Of a DNA stretch of 64,000 bases, positions 18,190 to 27,226 are shown one piece after another (the first letter of the stretch is position 1; the number at the start of each line of letters is the position of its first letter). A program made the translations under genes and the position numbers. Source of the DNA: Candidatus Heimdallarchaeota archaeon (GTDB lineage: Archaea > Asgardarchaeota > Heimdallarchaeia > Heimdallarchaeales > Kariarchaeaceae); assembly GCA_026702845.1 (NCBI GenBank), contig JADCLS010000003.1, positions 310,001 through 374,000 of the forward strand, read 5' to 3'. The notes beneath the pieces are model-generated. The model was not told the DNA's origin, did no database searches, and worked only from the letters and a program-made list of their open reading frames with translations.

Positions 18190-18813
18190 ATGGCAAGTCC
18201 ATTGGATGATTTACGTTTACTGATTGAGGAGTGGTTATGGTCCACAGGAACCACACTTCCTCCATTTTCAGGTATATTCTTCATCTTTGTCACCATTTTC
18301 ATGTCTCTCTTTTCCAATATGCTTAATCGCTTATTATTGGATACCAAGGCTATGGCACGGCAATCTGAAATCATGGCAAAGCATAATAAGGACAAAAAAC
18401 TGGCCATGGAGACAAGGGATAAGAAATTATGGCTCAAAACCAAAAGGCAGGAGCCCATGATTCAGGAGTTACAGATGAAATCCACCATGTCTACCCTGTT
18501 ACCCATGTTGATCACCTACGGACCGATTATTTTCATTTTCACCACCCTCAGAGACACTTTTCAAGCACCTGAAAATCTTGCCATGAATGCCACCTGTCAG
18601 GATCCAGCGGCATCATGTGGTGGAGTGGTGCTTCTTCCCTTCAAAATGCCTGATTCATGGACTTGGTTCTCCACATACACCGGGAATCCCAATCTGAGTA
18701 TTGCAGGTTATGGATTCTGGTATTTTCTAACTGCAATTGTTACCTCTACATTCTCAAGTAAGGTATTAGGGATCAACCTATCAAGAAATCCTCAGGGTGG
18801 AAGGGGCATCTGA
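18190..18813 (+). CDS. DUF106 / EMC3-like membrane insertase (Oxa1 superfamily)
   Basis: 207 residues. An N-terminal span (SGIFFIFVTIFMSLFSNMLNR) is followed by a charged cytosolic coiled coil (AKHNKDKKLAMETRDKKLW), then the MKSTMSTLLPMLITYGPIIFIFTTL span and a last span GYGFWYFLTAIVTSTFSSKVLG. This is the three-span layout of archaeal DUF106 proteins, relatives of YidC/Oxa1, EMC3 and TMCO1 that help insert membrane proteins. The length fits the family. A TATT-type promoter element lies about 28 nt upstream, suggesting a leaderless message. Confidence 0.85.
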   Translation: MASPLDDLRLLIEEWLWSTGTTLPPFSGIFFIFVTIFMSLFSNMLNRLLLDTKAMARQSEIMAKHNKDKKLAMETRDKKLWLKTKRQEPMIQELQMKSTMSTLLPMLITYGPIIFIFTTLRDTFQAPENLAMNATCQDPAASCGGVVLLPFKMPDSWTWFSTYTGNPNLSIAGYGFWYFLTAIVTSTFSSKVLGINLSRNPQGGRGI

Positions 18814-18869
18814 CCAATTAACAATTCTTAGGTACAATAGCTTAAATCTCATCAATAGTTGCATAGAGT

Positions 18870-20330
18870 ATGGATGATCAAGAGGCAAGACGCTACGATC
18901 GTATGATTGATTGGGAAACCAGACTAAATCGTGAGATTCCAATCATCTCCTCCTATTTAGAGCCGGGGACACTGCTTGATATGGCCTGTTCCTCAGGAAG
19001 ACACTCATTTGCATTGGAAAAACAGGGATTTTCCTGCCTGGGAGTAGATATTAGTACCACATTTATTGATCTAGCAGAGGAGATCAAGGCGAAGGAGGGT
19101 TATACATCGAAATTTGTATGTTTTGATGCCACCAGTGCTGAGTTACGTGATCAGTTGGCTATGAGGGGTATGCAGTATGCTGATAATGCCATCATGCTGG
19201 GTAATGCTGTGGCAAATACCGGTTCTGGCCCTGCAGGAAGGGCAATGCTTGAGAATATCTACCTCATGCTCAAACCCGGTGGAAAATTCTTTGTTCAGAC
19301 AGTGAATCGGCCCAGTAAACCCTATTATATGCCTCTGCGGGAACTGGATGGTGGAGTGCTACAACGCATCCAGATGCCGAATAATGACCCCACAACTCCT
19401 CAGAATGCAGAATTACACATTAACCATATTAAAGGTTTGGAGTATGTCAAGCAGGATATTGGTGGTCGATTTTTCATGTATACTTATTCGGAATTCAAAC
19501 TGCTTATTGAGGATATTGGCTTTATCGTAGAGGGAGTGGCTGGAGGATATAATAATGAACCTCTGGATGAATCAGGTGGGGCAACAGTGATCTGGAAGCT
19601 CCGTAAACCCACTATTGAGATTACTGAGGAGGCAATGCTGATGACTGGATTGGAAGCAAAAGAACTGGAACGACGTGTTCTGCATATCTGGCAGGATCTG
19701 TATGCTGATCTCAAGTATTACTGTGTTTCCCGTAGCAGATTCATACATCCTCGAATTACAGGTCATCCCAGATATGCGACTATCCATCTGAAACATAAAC
19801 GTATACTGGATCTGGGTTGTGCACTTGGTACTGATCTCATGCATATGGTGTACCGGGGGGCTGATCCCTCCTTATTGACTGGTGTTGATGCTTCCCCTCT
19901 GATGTTATCCAAGATAGAGCATCTTTTTGGCCCTAGTTCCATCAGATTTGTATCTGGGGATGTGGCAGCTGATGAATTTACAGATCTGAATGGGATTAGT
20001 CATTCTATTTTTGATGAGCCGTATGATATTGTATTTACTGGGTCATTACTTCATCTGATGAGTAAAGAAGCGGTAAAAAGGCTGATCGGACGTGTATTTG
20101 CATCACTTGTCGCTGATGGGGTCTTTTTTGGTAGATTGGTGCTCATAAATGGTGCTCCTGGTGATGATATTGAGTATTTTGGCTATCTACACAACGAATC
20201 CAGCTTTCATTCCCTTCTGGAGACTAGTGGATTCAGGGATATTGAGCTACTACACACCGGATTGTCAACACATCAGTGTGAGCAATCCTATGGTGACCTG
20301 TTGACGTATTCTTTTTACTGTATCAAGTGA
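18870..20330 (+). CDS. Tandem SAM-dependent methyltransferase fusion
   Basis: 486 residues carrying two class I methyltransferase domains. Domain 1 (about 25-245) has the SAM motif DMACSSGRHSFALE and acidic post-motif GVDIS; domain 2 (about 310-486) has LDLGCALGTDL and GVDAS. A helical linker joins them. In domain 1 the first motif reads ACSSG instead of the common GCGTG but keeps the Asp and the glycine turn. The fold points to small-molecule or RNA methylation; nothing in the context decides. It starts 57 bp after the DUF106 gene and may be co-transcribed. Confidence 0.8.
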   Translation: MDDQEARRYDRMIDWETRLNREIPIISSYLEPGTLLDMACSSGRHSFALEKQGFSCLGVDISTTFIDLAEEIKAKEGYTSKFVCFDATSAELRDQLAMRGMQYADNAIMLGNAVANTGSGPAGRAMLENIYLMLKPGGKFFVQTVNRPSKPYYMPLRELDGGVLQRIQMPNNDPTTPQNAELHINHIKGLEYVKQDIGGRFFMYTYSEFKLLIEDIGFIVEGVAGGYNNEPLDESGGATVIWKLRKPTIEITEEAMLMTGLEAKELERRVLHIWQDLYADLKYYCVSRSRFIHPRITGHPRYATIHLKHKRILDLGCALGTDLMHMVYRGADPSLLTGVDASPLMLSKIEHLFGPSSIRFVSGDVAADEFTDLNGISHSIFDEPYDIVFTGSLLHLMSKEAVKRLIGRVFASLVADGVFFGRLVLINGAPGDDIEYFGYLHNESSFHSLLETSGFRDIELLHTGLSTHQCEQSYGDLLTYSFYCIK

Positions 20331-20784
20331 TATTTTACGGTACGTGATTTTTAGTTGATTCGTATCTGAGTCTGTATACCTTTTCATGGTGATTCCTAGT
20401 TTGTCCAATTGTATTTTGCTTTCATGATCGATTATATTGTATACATTGTATCATAGAATGTACACATTCTTTTAATTATGTGTGCTTAATGCATACATTA
20501 TGTATACATTCATTTTTAAATTATTTATAATTGGCTTGAAAATGAATTTTTTTGCATAAAATCATTTTATAATGTTAATAAAAATTTGAACCAATAATTG
20601 TGCTATTATGCCTTGAAACTATCTGATATATACTTTTTGTATATTTTAGAATGCCAAAAAAGAGTTTGTCTATAGAGAATATTGGGTTGTTTGAATTTGG
20701 ATATTTCATGCGTTAAAAATGCAATATTCAAAGAGTGCATACATTGTGTTAATAATTATTAAGCTCAGTAAAATTCCTAAAAAG
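20331..20784. other. AT-rich convergent intergenic region with dispersed motifs
   Basis: No gene is seen in these 454 bases between two convergent stops. The stretch is AT-rich and contains several variants of a GTATACATT motif (near 20448, 20490 and 20735). Two of its segments, 20483-20497 and 20730-20750, recur with one mismatch each on the opposite strand at 48373-48387 and 48398-48418. No hairpin strong enough to call a terminator was found. Confidence 0.5.
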
Positions 20785-21903
20785 TTATTCTCGTATTAGA
20801 CTCAAGTAGTCTTCCAATGGTACAGAATACCCGATTTGCTTGAATAGTGTCTCATATCCCAGTATATTGTTGATACGTAGCATCGGTGCATTTCGACTGG
20901 CATTACCTGTTGTCCAGTACTTGGCCTGTGCATACCTCTCATGATGTAACATGAGATCAAGCATGATGTACTTCAGGGTGAGTCCAAGTTGGTGACCTCG
21001 ATGTTCAGCAAGGACTCCAGTATCTTCTTGAATAATTCTGCCTGGATTATAATCGGAGAACCAAGTCTCGGTGAAGCCAATTGGTTGTCCTGTTTCCTGA
21101 TGCATGGCAATTACTGTGATGACCTGTTCCTTCTTCTTTTCAATATGCTCAAAGAGTGACTGGTGTAGTTCCTCAGAACAGGTTTCATCCTCCCAATCTG
21201 CATCCTCACGGGGCATATCATTCCAGATTCGCTCAACCAATTGCAAGTAACTGGGATAGTGCAGGCTTGGTTCGGATTTGAATCTCCCATTATGGATGAT
21301 GAGAAAAGTATATCCCTTCTGCTCTGCTGCAGCACGTAGCAGTGCAGTCTCTTTACTCACTTCATCCCTATTGTATTGATCCATTCTGGCACCATTGTAG
21401 GTACCAGTATATCCTCGTTTTGCTCCCCTGGTGATGAGTTCTGTATATATTTCAAATAATTCCTCATCTCCCTCGCGAACCCAGAATTCCATGAATTGTA
21501 TGCCTTCCACAATATAATCCGTGGTTGCAGCAAAAAATAGCTTTTCCAATTGTTTACCACGATATTCCGGGAGCATGGAAATACTAATGGTTGCCTTGTC
21601 AAGATTATGTGTTCCAGTATTGTGGTCCATGGATATATAACAGATTACTCGATCCTCATGAAGGTAGATAAAACGCTGTCGCACCCTTTCCACTTCCGAA
21701 GTATATTTCAGATCTTGGATGATAAATTCTGTTTCAGGTATGCTGATGGGTCGATTGTATTCTTTCCAGGATATCTCGATGATGTCTGCCAGCTGGTGGA
21801 GTAGTGTATCATCAAGCTCTTTGACCTCAACACGATGCATGATATAGGTACCTGTGTGGTGGTGTAACTGTTTGGTATCTAGAATACCTTTACTGTTTTC
21901 CAT
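20785..21903 (-). CDS. Double GNAT acetyltransferase
   Basis: 372 residues made of two GNAT-like halves. The first half has an acetyl-CoA region with ATISMLPEYRGKQLEKLFF; the second has EDTGVLAEHRGHQLGLTLK, both of the R/Q-x-x-G-x-G/A type, with variation at the last glycine. Tandem GNATs of this size are known in actinobacteria and other groups and often have one active and one degenerate half. An internal ATG at 21840 (HRVEVKELDD) could be the true start. The substrate is unknown. Confidence 0.75.
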   Translation of the reverse strand: MENSKGILDTKQLHHHTGTYIMHRVEVKELDDTLLHQLADIIEISWKEYNRPISIPETEFIIQDLKYTSEVERVRQRFIYLHEDRVICYISMDHNTGTHNLDKATISISMLPEYRGKQLEKLFFAATTDYIVEGIQFMEFWVREGDEELFEIYTELITRGAKRGYTGTYNGARMDQYNRDEVSKETALLRAAAEQKGYTFLIIHNGRFKSEPSLHYPSYLQLVERIWNDMPREDADWEDETCSEELHQSLFEHIEKKKEQVITVIAMHQETGQPIGFTETWFSDYNPGRIIQEDTGVLAEHRGHQLGLTLKYIMLDLMLHHERYAQAKYWTTGNASRNAPMLRINNILGYETLFKQIGYSVPLEDYLSLIRE

Positions 21904-22043
21904 GGCCTCGTTTTAGTAATTCAGTAATAAAAGATTTGCACGGTGTACATTATGATCAAATGGGAAAAAAATAAGCAGGGATCAATCGTTTGGTGAGGTG
22001 GGTATGCCGAGATTTTTTGTAGATCAGTTTAATCAGTCACATA

Positions 22044-22490
22044 ATGAGACTTGAAGAGATAACTATTGGTACCTTCTCTGCAGCCATCGCTCTAGAGGTA
22101 AAAGAGACGCAAAGATCATTCATAGCTAGTAATCTGATGACAATAGCCCAATCAAAATTCTTTCCTGAGATCTCTGTGAAGGGAATTTTTGAGGATGATG
22201 TCATGGTTGGTCTGGTTGCATTCAATTCAAGTCTTAAAGATGAACCAACCAAGGGTTTTGTCTACCGATTCATGATTGATGCTGAGTACCAGGGCAGGGG
22301 TTTAGGTACACTTGCGATGCAGTTGGTGCTGGATACTATCAAGGAATCAAATGACAAGTTAGAGCAGGTGACCCTGACCGTGGTGCCTGCCAATATATCA
22401 GCCAAGGCGTTCTACAATAGTCTGGGATTTGTCGCCACTGGTGTCATCAAGGAGGGTGAGGAGGAGTATCTTTTCACCGTCTCCAAATGA
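22044..22490 (+). CDS. GNAT family N-acetyltransferase
   Basis: 148 residues, the usual size for a single GNAT domain. The acetyl-CoA motif DAEYQGRGLGTLAMQLVL is textbook, and the C-terminal VVPANISAKAFYNSLGFVATG is the typical motif B with the Tyr used in catalysis. It diverges from the double GNAT gene with a gap of 140 bp. The closest overall pattern is to spermidine or amino-group acetyltransferases, but substrate cannot be inferred safely. Confidence 0.85.
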   Translation: MRLEEITIGTFSAAIALEVKETQRSFIASNLMTIAQSKFFPEISVKGIFEDDVMVGLVAFNSSLKDEPTKGFVYRFMIDAEYQGRGLGTLAMQLVLDTIKESNDKLEQVTLTVVPANISAKAFYNSLGFVATGVIKEGEEEYLFTVSK

Positions 22491-22873
22491 CCCTGTGAGC
22501 GGACTGGATGCAGAGGAACGGTTGCGCAAGGGATTTTTTCAAGTATTTTTCGATGCTGTTTTTATTCGGCCAATCTCATAAAATAATGTATACTTAAAAT
22601 TCTGATCAAATATGCTTTTCATAAGATATAATATCTTACTTTTTTAGGTATGTAATATCTGCTGTTCTCAACTCCGATTCATGAGTGTATACCAAATTAC
22701 TAACCCGTGCCGGAGATGGAGTACGACTGTTCCAAGAAACCCTCTGTGAATTGCTCAGAAATTTATGAAATGGGGCCATAATATGTAAAAATGTTCGGTT
22801 CTAGTATTCGAAATGTCACACTATCAGTTTTATAAAATCAGCCTTAAATTATAATACACTTAAGGTTACATGT
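22491..22873. other. Intergenic region, no gene seen
   Basis: About 380 bases between the GNAT gene and the first zinc-ribbon membrane gene. A T-rich run near 22533-22553 after the GNAT stop could end its transcript. An A/T stretch at 22846-22857 (AAATTATAATAC) lies about 25 nt before the next ATG and is a fair TATA box. Nothing else is supported. Confidence 0.4.
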
Positions 22874-23593
22874 ATGCCAGTGTGCACTGAGTGTGGTTCC
22901 TATATTCGCATCGGATTACTATGCGATTCATGCACAGTAGACAATCAGGATGCAGATCTATACCCTCCACAACGAGAGGCTGGCTATGTTATCAAACCAT
23001 ATCTCCTGGCAGTGGCCTCATTTTTGGGTATTGGGTTGATATTCACACTAGGTGCAGCACTGATGGGAAAAACCACCAACCCCATCTCTGTATTTGTGAT
23101 CTTAGGTATAAGTGGATCGATTTTTTATGTTCTTCAGGCATACTACGCCTATCGCAGCTTCAATGATTTCCGTATGTTACAGAAAGTAACCCACGAAAAT
23201 AATGGGATCAACCCCATCTGGGGGGTAGTAGCTTTGCTGATATTCCCCATTTTTCAATTTCTCAAATATTATCTGCTCTCCTCCCATCTATGTAGAATAC
23301 ATGGTGGAGGCTGTGTATCATCCCCAAATCCATTCAAGGTGATGAGACTCTATTTACTTCCCATATCTGCATTTCTATCCCGGCAGTATGCCAATCTTCT
23401 GGCCCAGTCCAGCACTGTGGAGCCATTCTGGTCCATGGTATTCAGTGGCTTCTCCTCCCTGATGGTGTTCCTAACTGTTTTCGGATTGCCCATGATGATG
23501 CTTATGTATGGTAACAGCTGGCAGAAGGCACTTAATGACCATATTGTTGTTCATTTCTTTGATGATTGTTGTCCTGATGGCTATTTAATGTGA
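22874..23593 (+). CDS. Zinc-ribbon / four-span membrane protein, paralogue 1
   Basis: 239 residues. The N-terminus has a minimal zinc ribbon CTECG-x9-CDSC, then a short linker, two hydrophobic hairpins and a conserved soluble loop (RSFNDFRMLQKVTHEN...GINPIWGV, FQFLKYYLLSSHLCRIHGG), ending in WQKALNDHIVVHF. These loop and end motifs are shared with the genes at 24464, 25361 and 26190, so this is the most divergent member of a four-gene family. The family resembles no function I can name. The shared NFND, KYxQL and LNxHI elements probably lie on one membrane face. Confidence 0.75.
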   Translation: MPVCTECGSYIRIGLLCDSCTVDNQDADLYPPQREAGYVIKPYLLAVASFLGIGLIFTLGAALMGKTTNPISVFVILGISGSIFYVLQAYYAYRSFNDFRMLQKVTHENNGINPIWGVVALLIFPIFQFLKYYLLSSHLCRIHGGGCVSSPNPFKVMRLYLLPISAFLSRQYANLLAQSSTVEPFWSMVFSGFSSLMVFLTVFGLPMMMLMYGNSWQKALNDHIVVHFFDDCCPDGYLM

Positions 23594-24321
23594 AAAGAGT
23601 ATTCACGAACGGCTTTGATCACTCCACTTAGGTGATTCACAAATGCCTTTTTTAATGATTCTCCCTTTTCTGCGGATGCCAAGCTCATATCTCCAACAGG
23701 ACCCAGGGTGGAGAATTCATGTGTGGAACTATGCATGAACTGTCCACCTACATTCAATCCCCATGATTTTGGTACATCAAGTGTTTTTGCCAGTTCTAGA
23801 TCGGCCACACCTTCTCGACAAGCATGAATCATGGATGTCTCTATACCACATGCATGAACAAGACCGGATCCATCACCAAATACTGATTGTACAACATCTG
23901 CATGTTTCCAGTATTCGTAAAGAACGATAACACAATCAGGATACTGGATTCGTAGATCCATGATTGCTGATGATAGTGCACCAGTGTTTCCACCATGGCC
24001 ATTGGATACAACCATTCTTCTCACCCCATGAAAGATGAGAGATTCCAGTATCTCCTTGACATAGAGTTTGAGTGTCTCTTCACGGATAAATATAGTACCA
24101 GGAAATGCACGATGATGTGCTGCTACTCCAAAGGGGACACTTGGTAAACACACCGCACCTGCTTGCTCTACTGCTTGTCGCGTCAGGGTCTCGGCGATGA
24201 TATAATCAGTACCCAGGGGACATTGAGGACCATGCTGTTCTGTGGATCCCACTGGTAAGACAAATACATTACTCAACTCCTTTTTTGCTTGTTCATAGGA
24301 GATATTCTCTAACAATACCAT
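23581..24321 (-). CDS. Creatininase family amidohydrolase
   Basis: 246 residues from the ATG at 24321. Metal-binding residues of the creatininase fold are visible: Glu28 and His30 in GSTEQHG, Asp39 in LGTDY, and the NGHGGN motif, plus HRAFPGTI. The family includes creatinine amidohydrolase, the archaeal riboflavin-pathway formamide hydrolase ArfB and MftE peptidase; all use two metals to cut an amide bond. The sequence alone does not select among them, though the archaeal context makes ArfB-type chemistry a fair guess. It overlaps the 3' end of the convergent gene by 13 nt and splits the zinc-ribbon family cluster. Confidence 0.85.
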   Translation of the reverse strand: MVLLENISYEQAKKELSNVFVLPVGSTEQHGPQCPLGTDYIIAETLTRQAVEQAGAVCLPSVPFGVAAHHRAFPGTIFIREETLKLYVKEILESLIFHGVRRMVVSNGHGGNTGALSSAIMDLRIQYPDCVIVLYEYWKHADVVQSVFGDGSGLVHACGIETSMIHACREGVADLELAKTLDVPKSWGLNVGGQFMHSSTHEFSTLGPVGDMSLASAEKGESLKKAFVNHLSGVIKAVREYSFHIK

Positions 24322-24463
24322 AGATAGGGGATAACCTTTGAAGGAAAAAAGATTGCGCGTAAAGAGCATCTAAGTGTACTATTTGTATGATATTCATGAT
24401 TCAGATAGTTTATTCCGATTGTTAGTGTCAATATTTAAGATATTGAAGATCCACCTTAGCACT

Positions 24464-25306
24464 ATGAAATGTGGATCATGTGAAAAGGAGCTGTATGATA
24501 ACTCTTTGTTTTGTGAATTCTGTGGTGCAAAACAAGCACCACCAGTCACCCAGGCCCCGGTCAAACCCCCGATCAAATCACAAACACCACCCATACAACA
24601 AGCCCCCATGGCAACACCCGTAGCACATTCCAACCCTGGCTATGTACCAGGTCTGCAGCAGCAGAGTAGACCAACAAATTATGTTCCTATTACCCCTCAA
24701 TTTCAATCCATACCCATATTTCCACCAGAGCGTAATTACTTCAAATTTCTCGGTATGCAGATATTATTGGGTATAGCCGCAGTTGTCATCTTCATCTATT
24801 GGATCTACACGTTATTTTTTGAGGGGAACATCTTTTCATTCTGGTTACTCAGTCTTGCAGGGTTATCTGCAATGATGGTTTCAGTCGTATCTATAGTCTA
24901 TGCCTATTATAACTTCAATGATTACAAACAACTTAATCAGACTACCCATGGTTTCTTCACAGATACTGGAATAGAACCCATCATTGGGGTGCTGTTAATG
25001 TTTTTCTTCAGCCCTGCAAAAGTATTTCTGAAATACAAGCAACTGCATGAGCATCTGACGACCATGCATAGAGGGGAGACTAAACTGCCTCAAAATCCAT
25101 TCATAGTGCTTGGAGTGATATTTGGCCCATCTTTTCTCCTGATCTTTGCACTATTCTCCTCCTTTGATGTGTTTATTTTCCTATATAGCATCTCAGGATT
25201 AGTTTATCTGATTTGTTACATTGCCTACATATATTTTGAGTATCAGTGGCAGGAAGTTCTCAATGCACATATCCGCAATCATAGACATTTTATGATGAGT
25301 AGTTGA
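24464..25306 (+). CDS. Zinc-ribbon / four-span membrane protein, paralogue 2
   Basis: 280 residues from the ATG at 24464, which sits right before the zinc ribbon (CGSCE-x9-CEFCG). A Pro/Gln-rich linker of about 70 residues leads to PERNYFKFLG, two spans, the loop YNFNDYKQLNQTTHGFF, a KVFLKYKQLHEHL segment, LPQNPF, two more spans and the closing WQEVLNAHIRNH. The ribbon and loop face the cytosol by the positive-inside rule. It is the longest linker in the family. No partner or enzyme domain is evident. Confidence 0.78.
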   Translation: MKCGSCEKELYDNSLFCEFCGAKQAPPVTQAPVKPPIKSQTPPIQQAPMATPVAHSNPGYVPGLQQQSRPTNYVPITPQFQSIPIFPPERNYFKFLGMQILLGIAAVVIFIYWIYTLFFEGNIFSFWLLSLAGLSAMMVSVVSIVYAYYNFNDYKQLNQTTHGFFTDTGIEPIIGVLLMFFFSPAKVFLKYKQLHEHLTTMHRGETKLPQNPFIVLGVIFGPSFLLIFALFSSFDVFIFLYSISGLVYLICYIAYIYFEYQWQEVLNAHIRNHRHFMMSS

Positions 25307-25331
25307 AATTTCATCTCGTTGATGGTTTAAG

Positions 25332-25340
25332 TTTATAAAT
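25332..25340 (+). promoter_or_regulatory. TATA box of paralogue 3
   Basis: TTTATAAAT centred 25 bases before the GTG start at 25361. This spacing places the transcription start at or next to the start codon, so the message should be leaderless. The same box at the same spacing precedes the next paralogue. Confidence 0.7.
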
Positions 25341-25360
25341 ATAGAAGCTCAAGTGCAATT

Positions 25361-26119
25361 GTGAAGTGCACGAAATGTGGGTTCGACAATTTTGATAATT
25401 CCAAATTCTGTGAGGATTGTGGTACCCCCCTCTCTCCTTCAGGACCTCCAACACTCTACCCCCAGTATACAAGCGATATGCGACATTATAATACATCACC
25501 TACAGTGGATGTCTCATCTCATCCACCTATCCGTCAATCAATAGACCCAACAAATTATTTGACTTCAGATAGATTGAAGGACATACCTCCATCTCGGAAT
25601 TTCTCAGATAATGTCATACTATTTTTTATTGGGGTAATTGTTGGAACTATTACAGAAATAATCATCTTTAATATAATTCCTCCTTCAGCAATACAAGATT
25701 ATTTATTGATCTTAGGGCCTTTGATGTTCGTTCTAGTAACAGCGAGGAGTGTAAAAAACAATTTTAATGATATTAGAACCTTGAATATACTCACTCATAA
25801 CTATAAAGATGATCTCCCATCATCAATTGGTTTATTGGCAATAATAGTTCCTCCCATAATGGTATACATGAAGTATTATCAACTGTATCATCATTTGGAA
25901 CGCTATCATCCAGATATGCCTTCATACTCCTTTAAGCCAATACAAGTAGTGTTAGTATTATTTCTCCCGAATATTCCTTTGATATTTTCAATTATGGATA
26001 TTGGGTTTTTCCATATAGTAATGCTTATTGTGAGTGTAATAGCGTATACTTATTTTCAGAGGATCTGGCAGGAAACATTGAATGACCATATTGCCTATCA
26101 CAAAACCCTCATAAGCTGA
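25361..26119 (+). CDS. Zinc-ribbon / four-span membrane protein, paralogue 3
   Basis: 252 residues, read from a GTG that directly precedes the zinc ribbon (KCTKCGFDNF...CEDCG). The first 60 bases are nearly identical to those of paralogue 4, including the GTG, while the rest has diverged. The layout is ribbon, polar linker, PPSRNFSDNV, two spans, NNFNDIRTLNILTHNYKDD, KYYQLYHHLERYHPD, two spans and WQETLNDHIAYH. The TATA box 25 nt upstream supports a leaderless GTG start. Function unknown. Confidence 0.78.
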   Translation: MKCTKCGFDNFDNSKFCEDCGTPLSPSGPPTLYPQYTSDMRHYNTSPTVDVSSHPPIRQSIDPTNYLTSDRLKDIPPSRNFSDNVILFFIGVIVGTITEIIIFNIIPPSAIQDYLLILGPLMFVLVTARSVKNNFNDIRTLNILTHNYKDDLPSSIGLLAIIVPPIMVYMKYYQLYHHLERYHPDMPSYSFKPIQVVLVLFLPNIPLIFSIMDIGFFHIVMLIVSVIAYTYFQRIWQETLNDHIAYHKTLIS

Positions 26120-26160
26120 TGCTCAAGAATAATTGATTCTTCAACAGAAAAAGGTCTACA

Positions 26161-26169
26161 TTTATAAAT
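26161..26169 (+). promoter_or_regulatory. TATA box of paralogue 4
   Basis: TTTATAAAT centred 25 bases before the GTG at 26190, matching the box and spacing of paralogue 3 and supporting a leaderless transcript that starts at the GTG. Confidence 0.7.
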
Positions 26170-26189
26170 GTGGGAATAAATACTGGATT

Positions 26190-26915
26190 GTGAAGTGCAC
26201 GAAATGTGGGTTCGACAATTTCGACAATGCCAAGTTCTGTGAGGATTGTGGAGCCAATATCTCAAACTTTCCACTAGCTGTTAATCTGCATTTCAATGTT
26301 GATGGCACCATATCAGCACACAGAAATGAAATAGAATCAAAATCAGATGGATGGCCTCCAGAACGTGATTATTCTAAATTTGTCAGTAATTATGTTTCCA
26401 TGTTTATTGTTGCCATCTTCATCACATTGATAATTATAATTGCTTCACTATTTCTGGATTTCATTAATTTAATTATTATGTTGTTTTTAGGTCCATTGGT
26501 TGGTCTTGGCTTCTTCCTCTACTTTCCAATAAAGCACACCTTCTATAATTTTCAGGATATCAAAATACTCAATGAGCTGACTCATAATTACAGAGATGAT
26601 ATTTCACCCAATGAGGGTACCATGCTGATATTGATTTTCCCTCTTGTCATTTGGAGAAAGTATCAGCAACTGGAACGTCATTTTACACAAAATCATCCTG
26701 ATCTCAAACCTCCACCCAGTCCTATTATCCCATTGCTGGCATTATTCGTCCCTAATCTACCTCTATTGTTAACATTTGATTTTGAATTTTTCAATTTTAT
26801 TCTTCTAGTTCTCAGCCTCATCTTATTTAGCAGCGTACAGGGTAAGTGGCAGAGAACTCTCAATGAGCATATCAGATTCCATAAGGGTCAATTCAGGAAG
26901 CAACAATCTGCATAA
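26190..26915 (+). CDS. Zinc-ribbon / four-span membrane protein, paralogue 4
   Basis: 241 residues from the GTG at 26190; an upstream in-frame start at 26133 is ignored because promoter and homology both support the GTG. The order is zinc ribbon (CTKCGFDNF...CEDCG), linker, PPERDYSKFV, two spans, YNFQDIKILNELTHNYRDD, KYQQLERHFTQNHPD, two spans and WQRTLNEHIRFHKG with a basic tail. It is closest to paralogue 3, sharing the THNYxDD and HPD elements. The tight series suggests local expansion from one ancestor. Confidence 0.78.
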   Translation: MKCTKCGFDNFDNAKFCEDCGANISNFPLAVNLHFNVDGTISAHRNEIESKSDGWPPERDYSKFVSNYVSMFIVAIFITLIIIIASLFLDFINLIIMLFLGPLVGLGFFLYFPIKHTFYNFQDIKILNELTHNYRDDISPNEGTMLILIFPLVIWRKYQQLERHFTQNHPDLKPPPSPIIPLLALFVPNLPLLLTFDFEFFNFILLVLSLILFSSVQGKWQRTLNEHIRFHKGQFRKQQSA

Positions 26916-27226
26916 GGTCAATTATCAAAACATTCAGTGATTTGACCCTACTAGTTATAGTATACGAGAAAATTGATGTAATAACTAGATCTACTATACG
27001 CAAGATGCTGTTTGATGATAACATTATAAGGTGCAGGTTGATGATTCATACTCTCTGTACATAGAGAATTTTGGATATACAATGGCATGGGAGTCACACT
27101 GCTTAGATCACTGAATTTCTTGTTTCACAGCGTATTTGCGCCCTACGGTGAGTTATATGACAAAATGCAATAGAGTTCGTTCTAACTTGTCTACCTTTAA
27201 GTATGAATAACTGTTCTAGCCATTAG
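26916..27226. other. Intergenic region, no gene seen
   Basis: About 310 bases before the next gene. A CTACTAGTTATAGTATACG stretch and an imperfect reverse of it (CTAGATCTACTATACGC) lie near 26948 and 26983, and GTTCGTTCTAAC occurs at 27176. None of these forms a convincing RNA or operator. No tRNA or ORF is supported. Confidence 0.4.
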
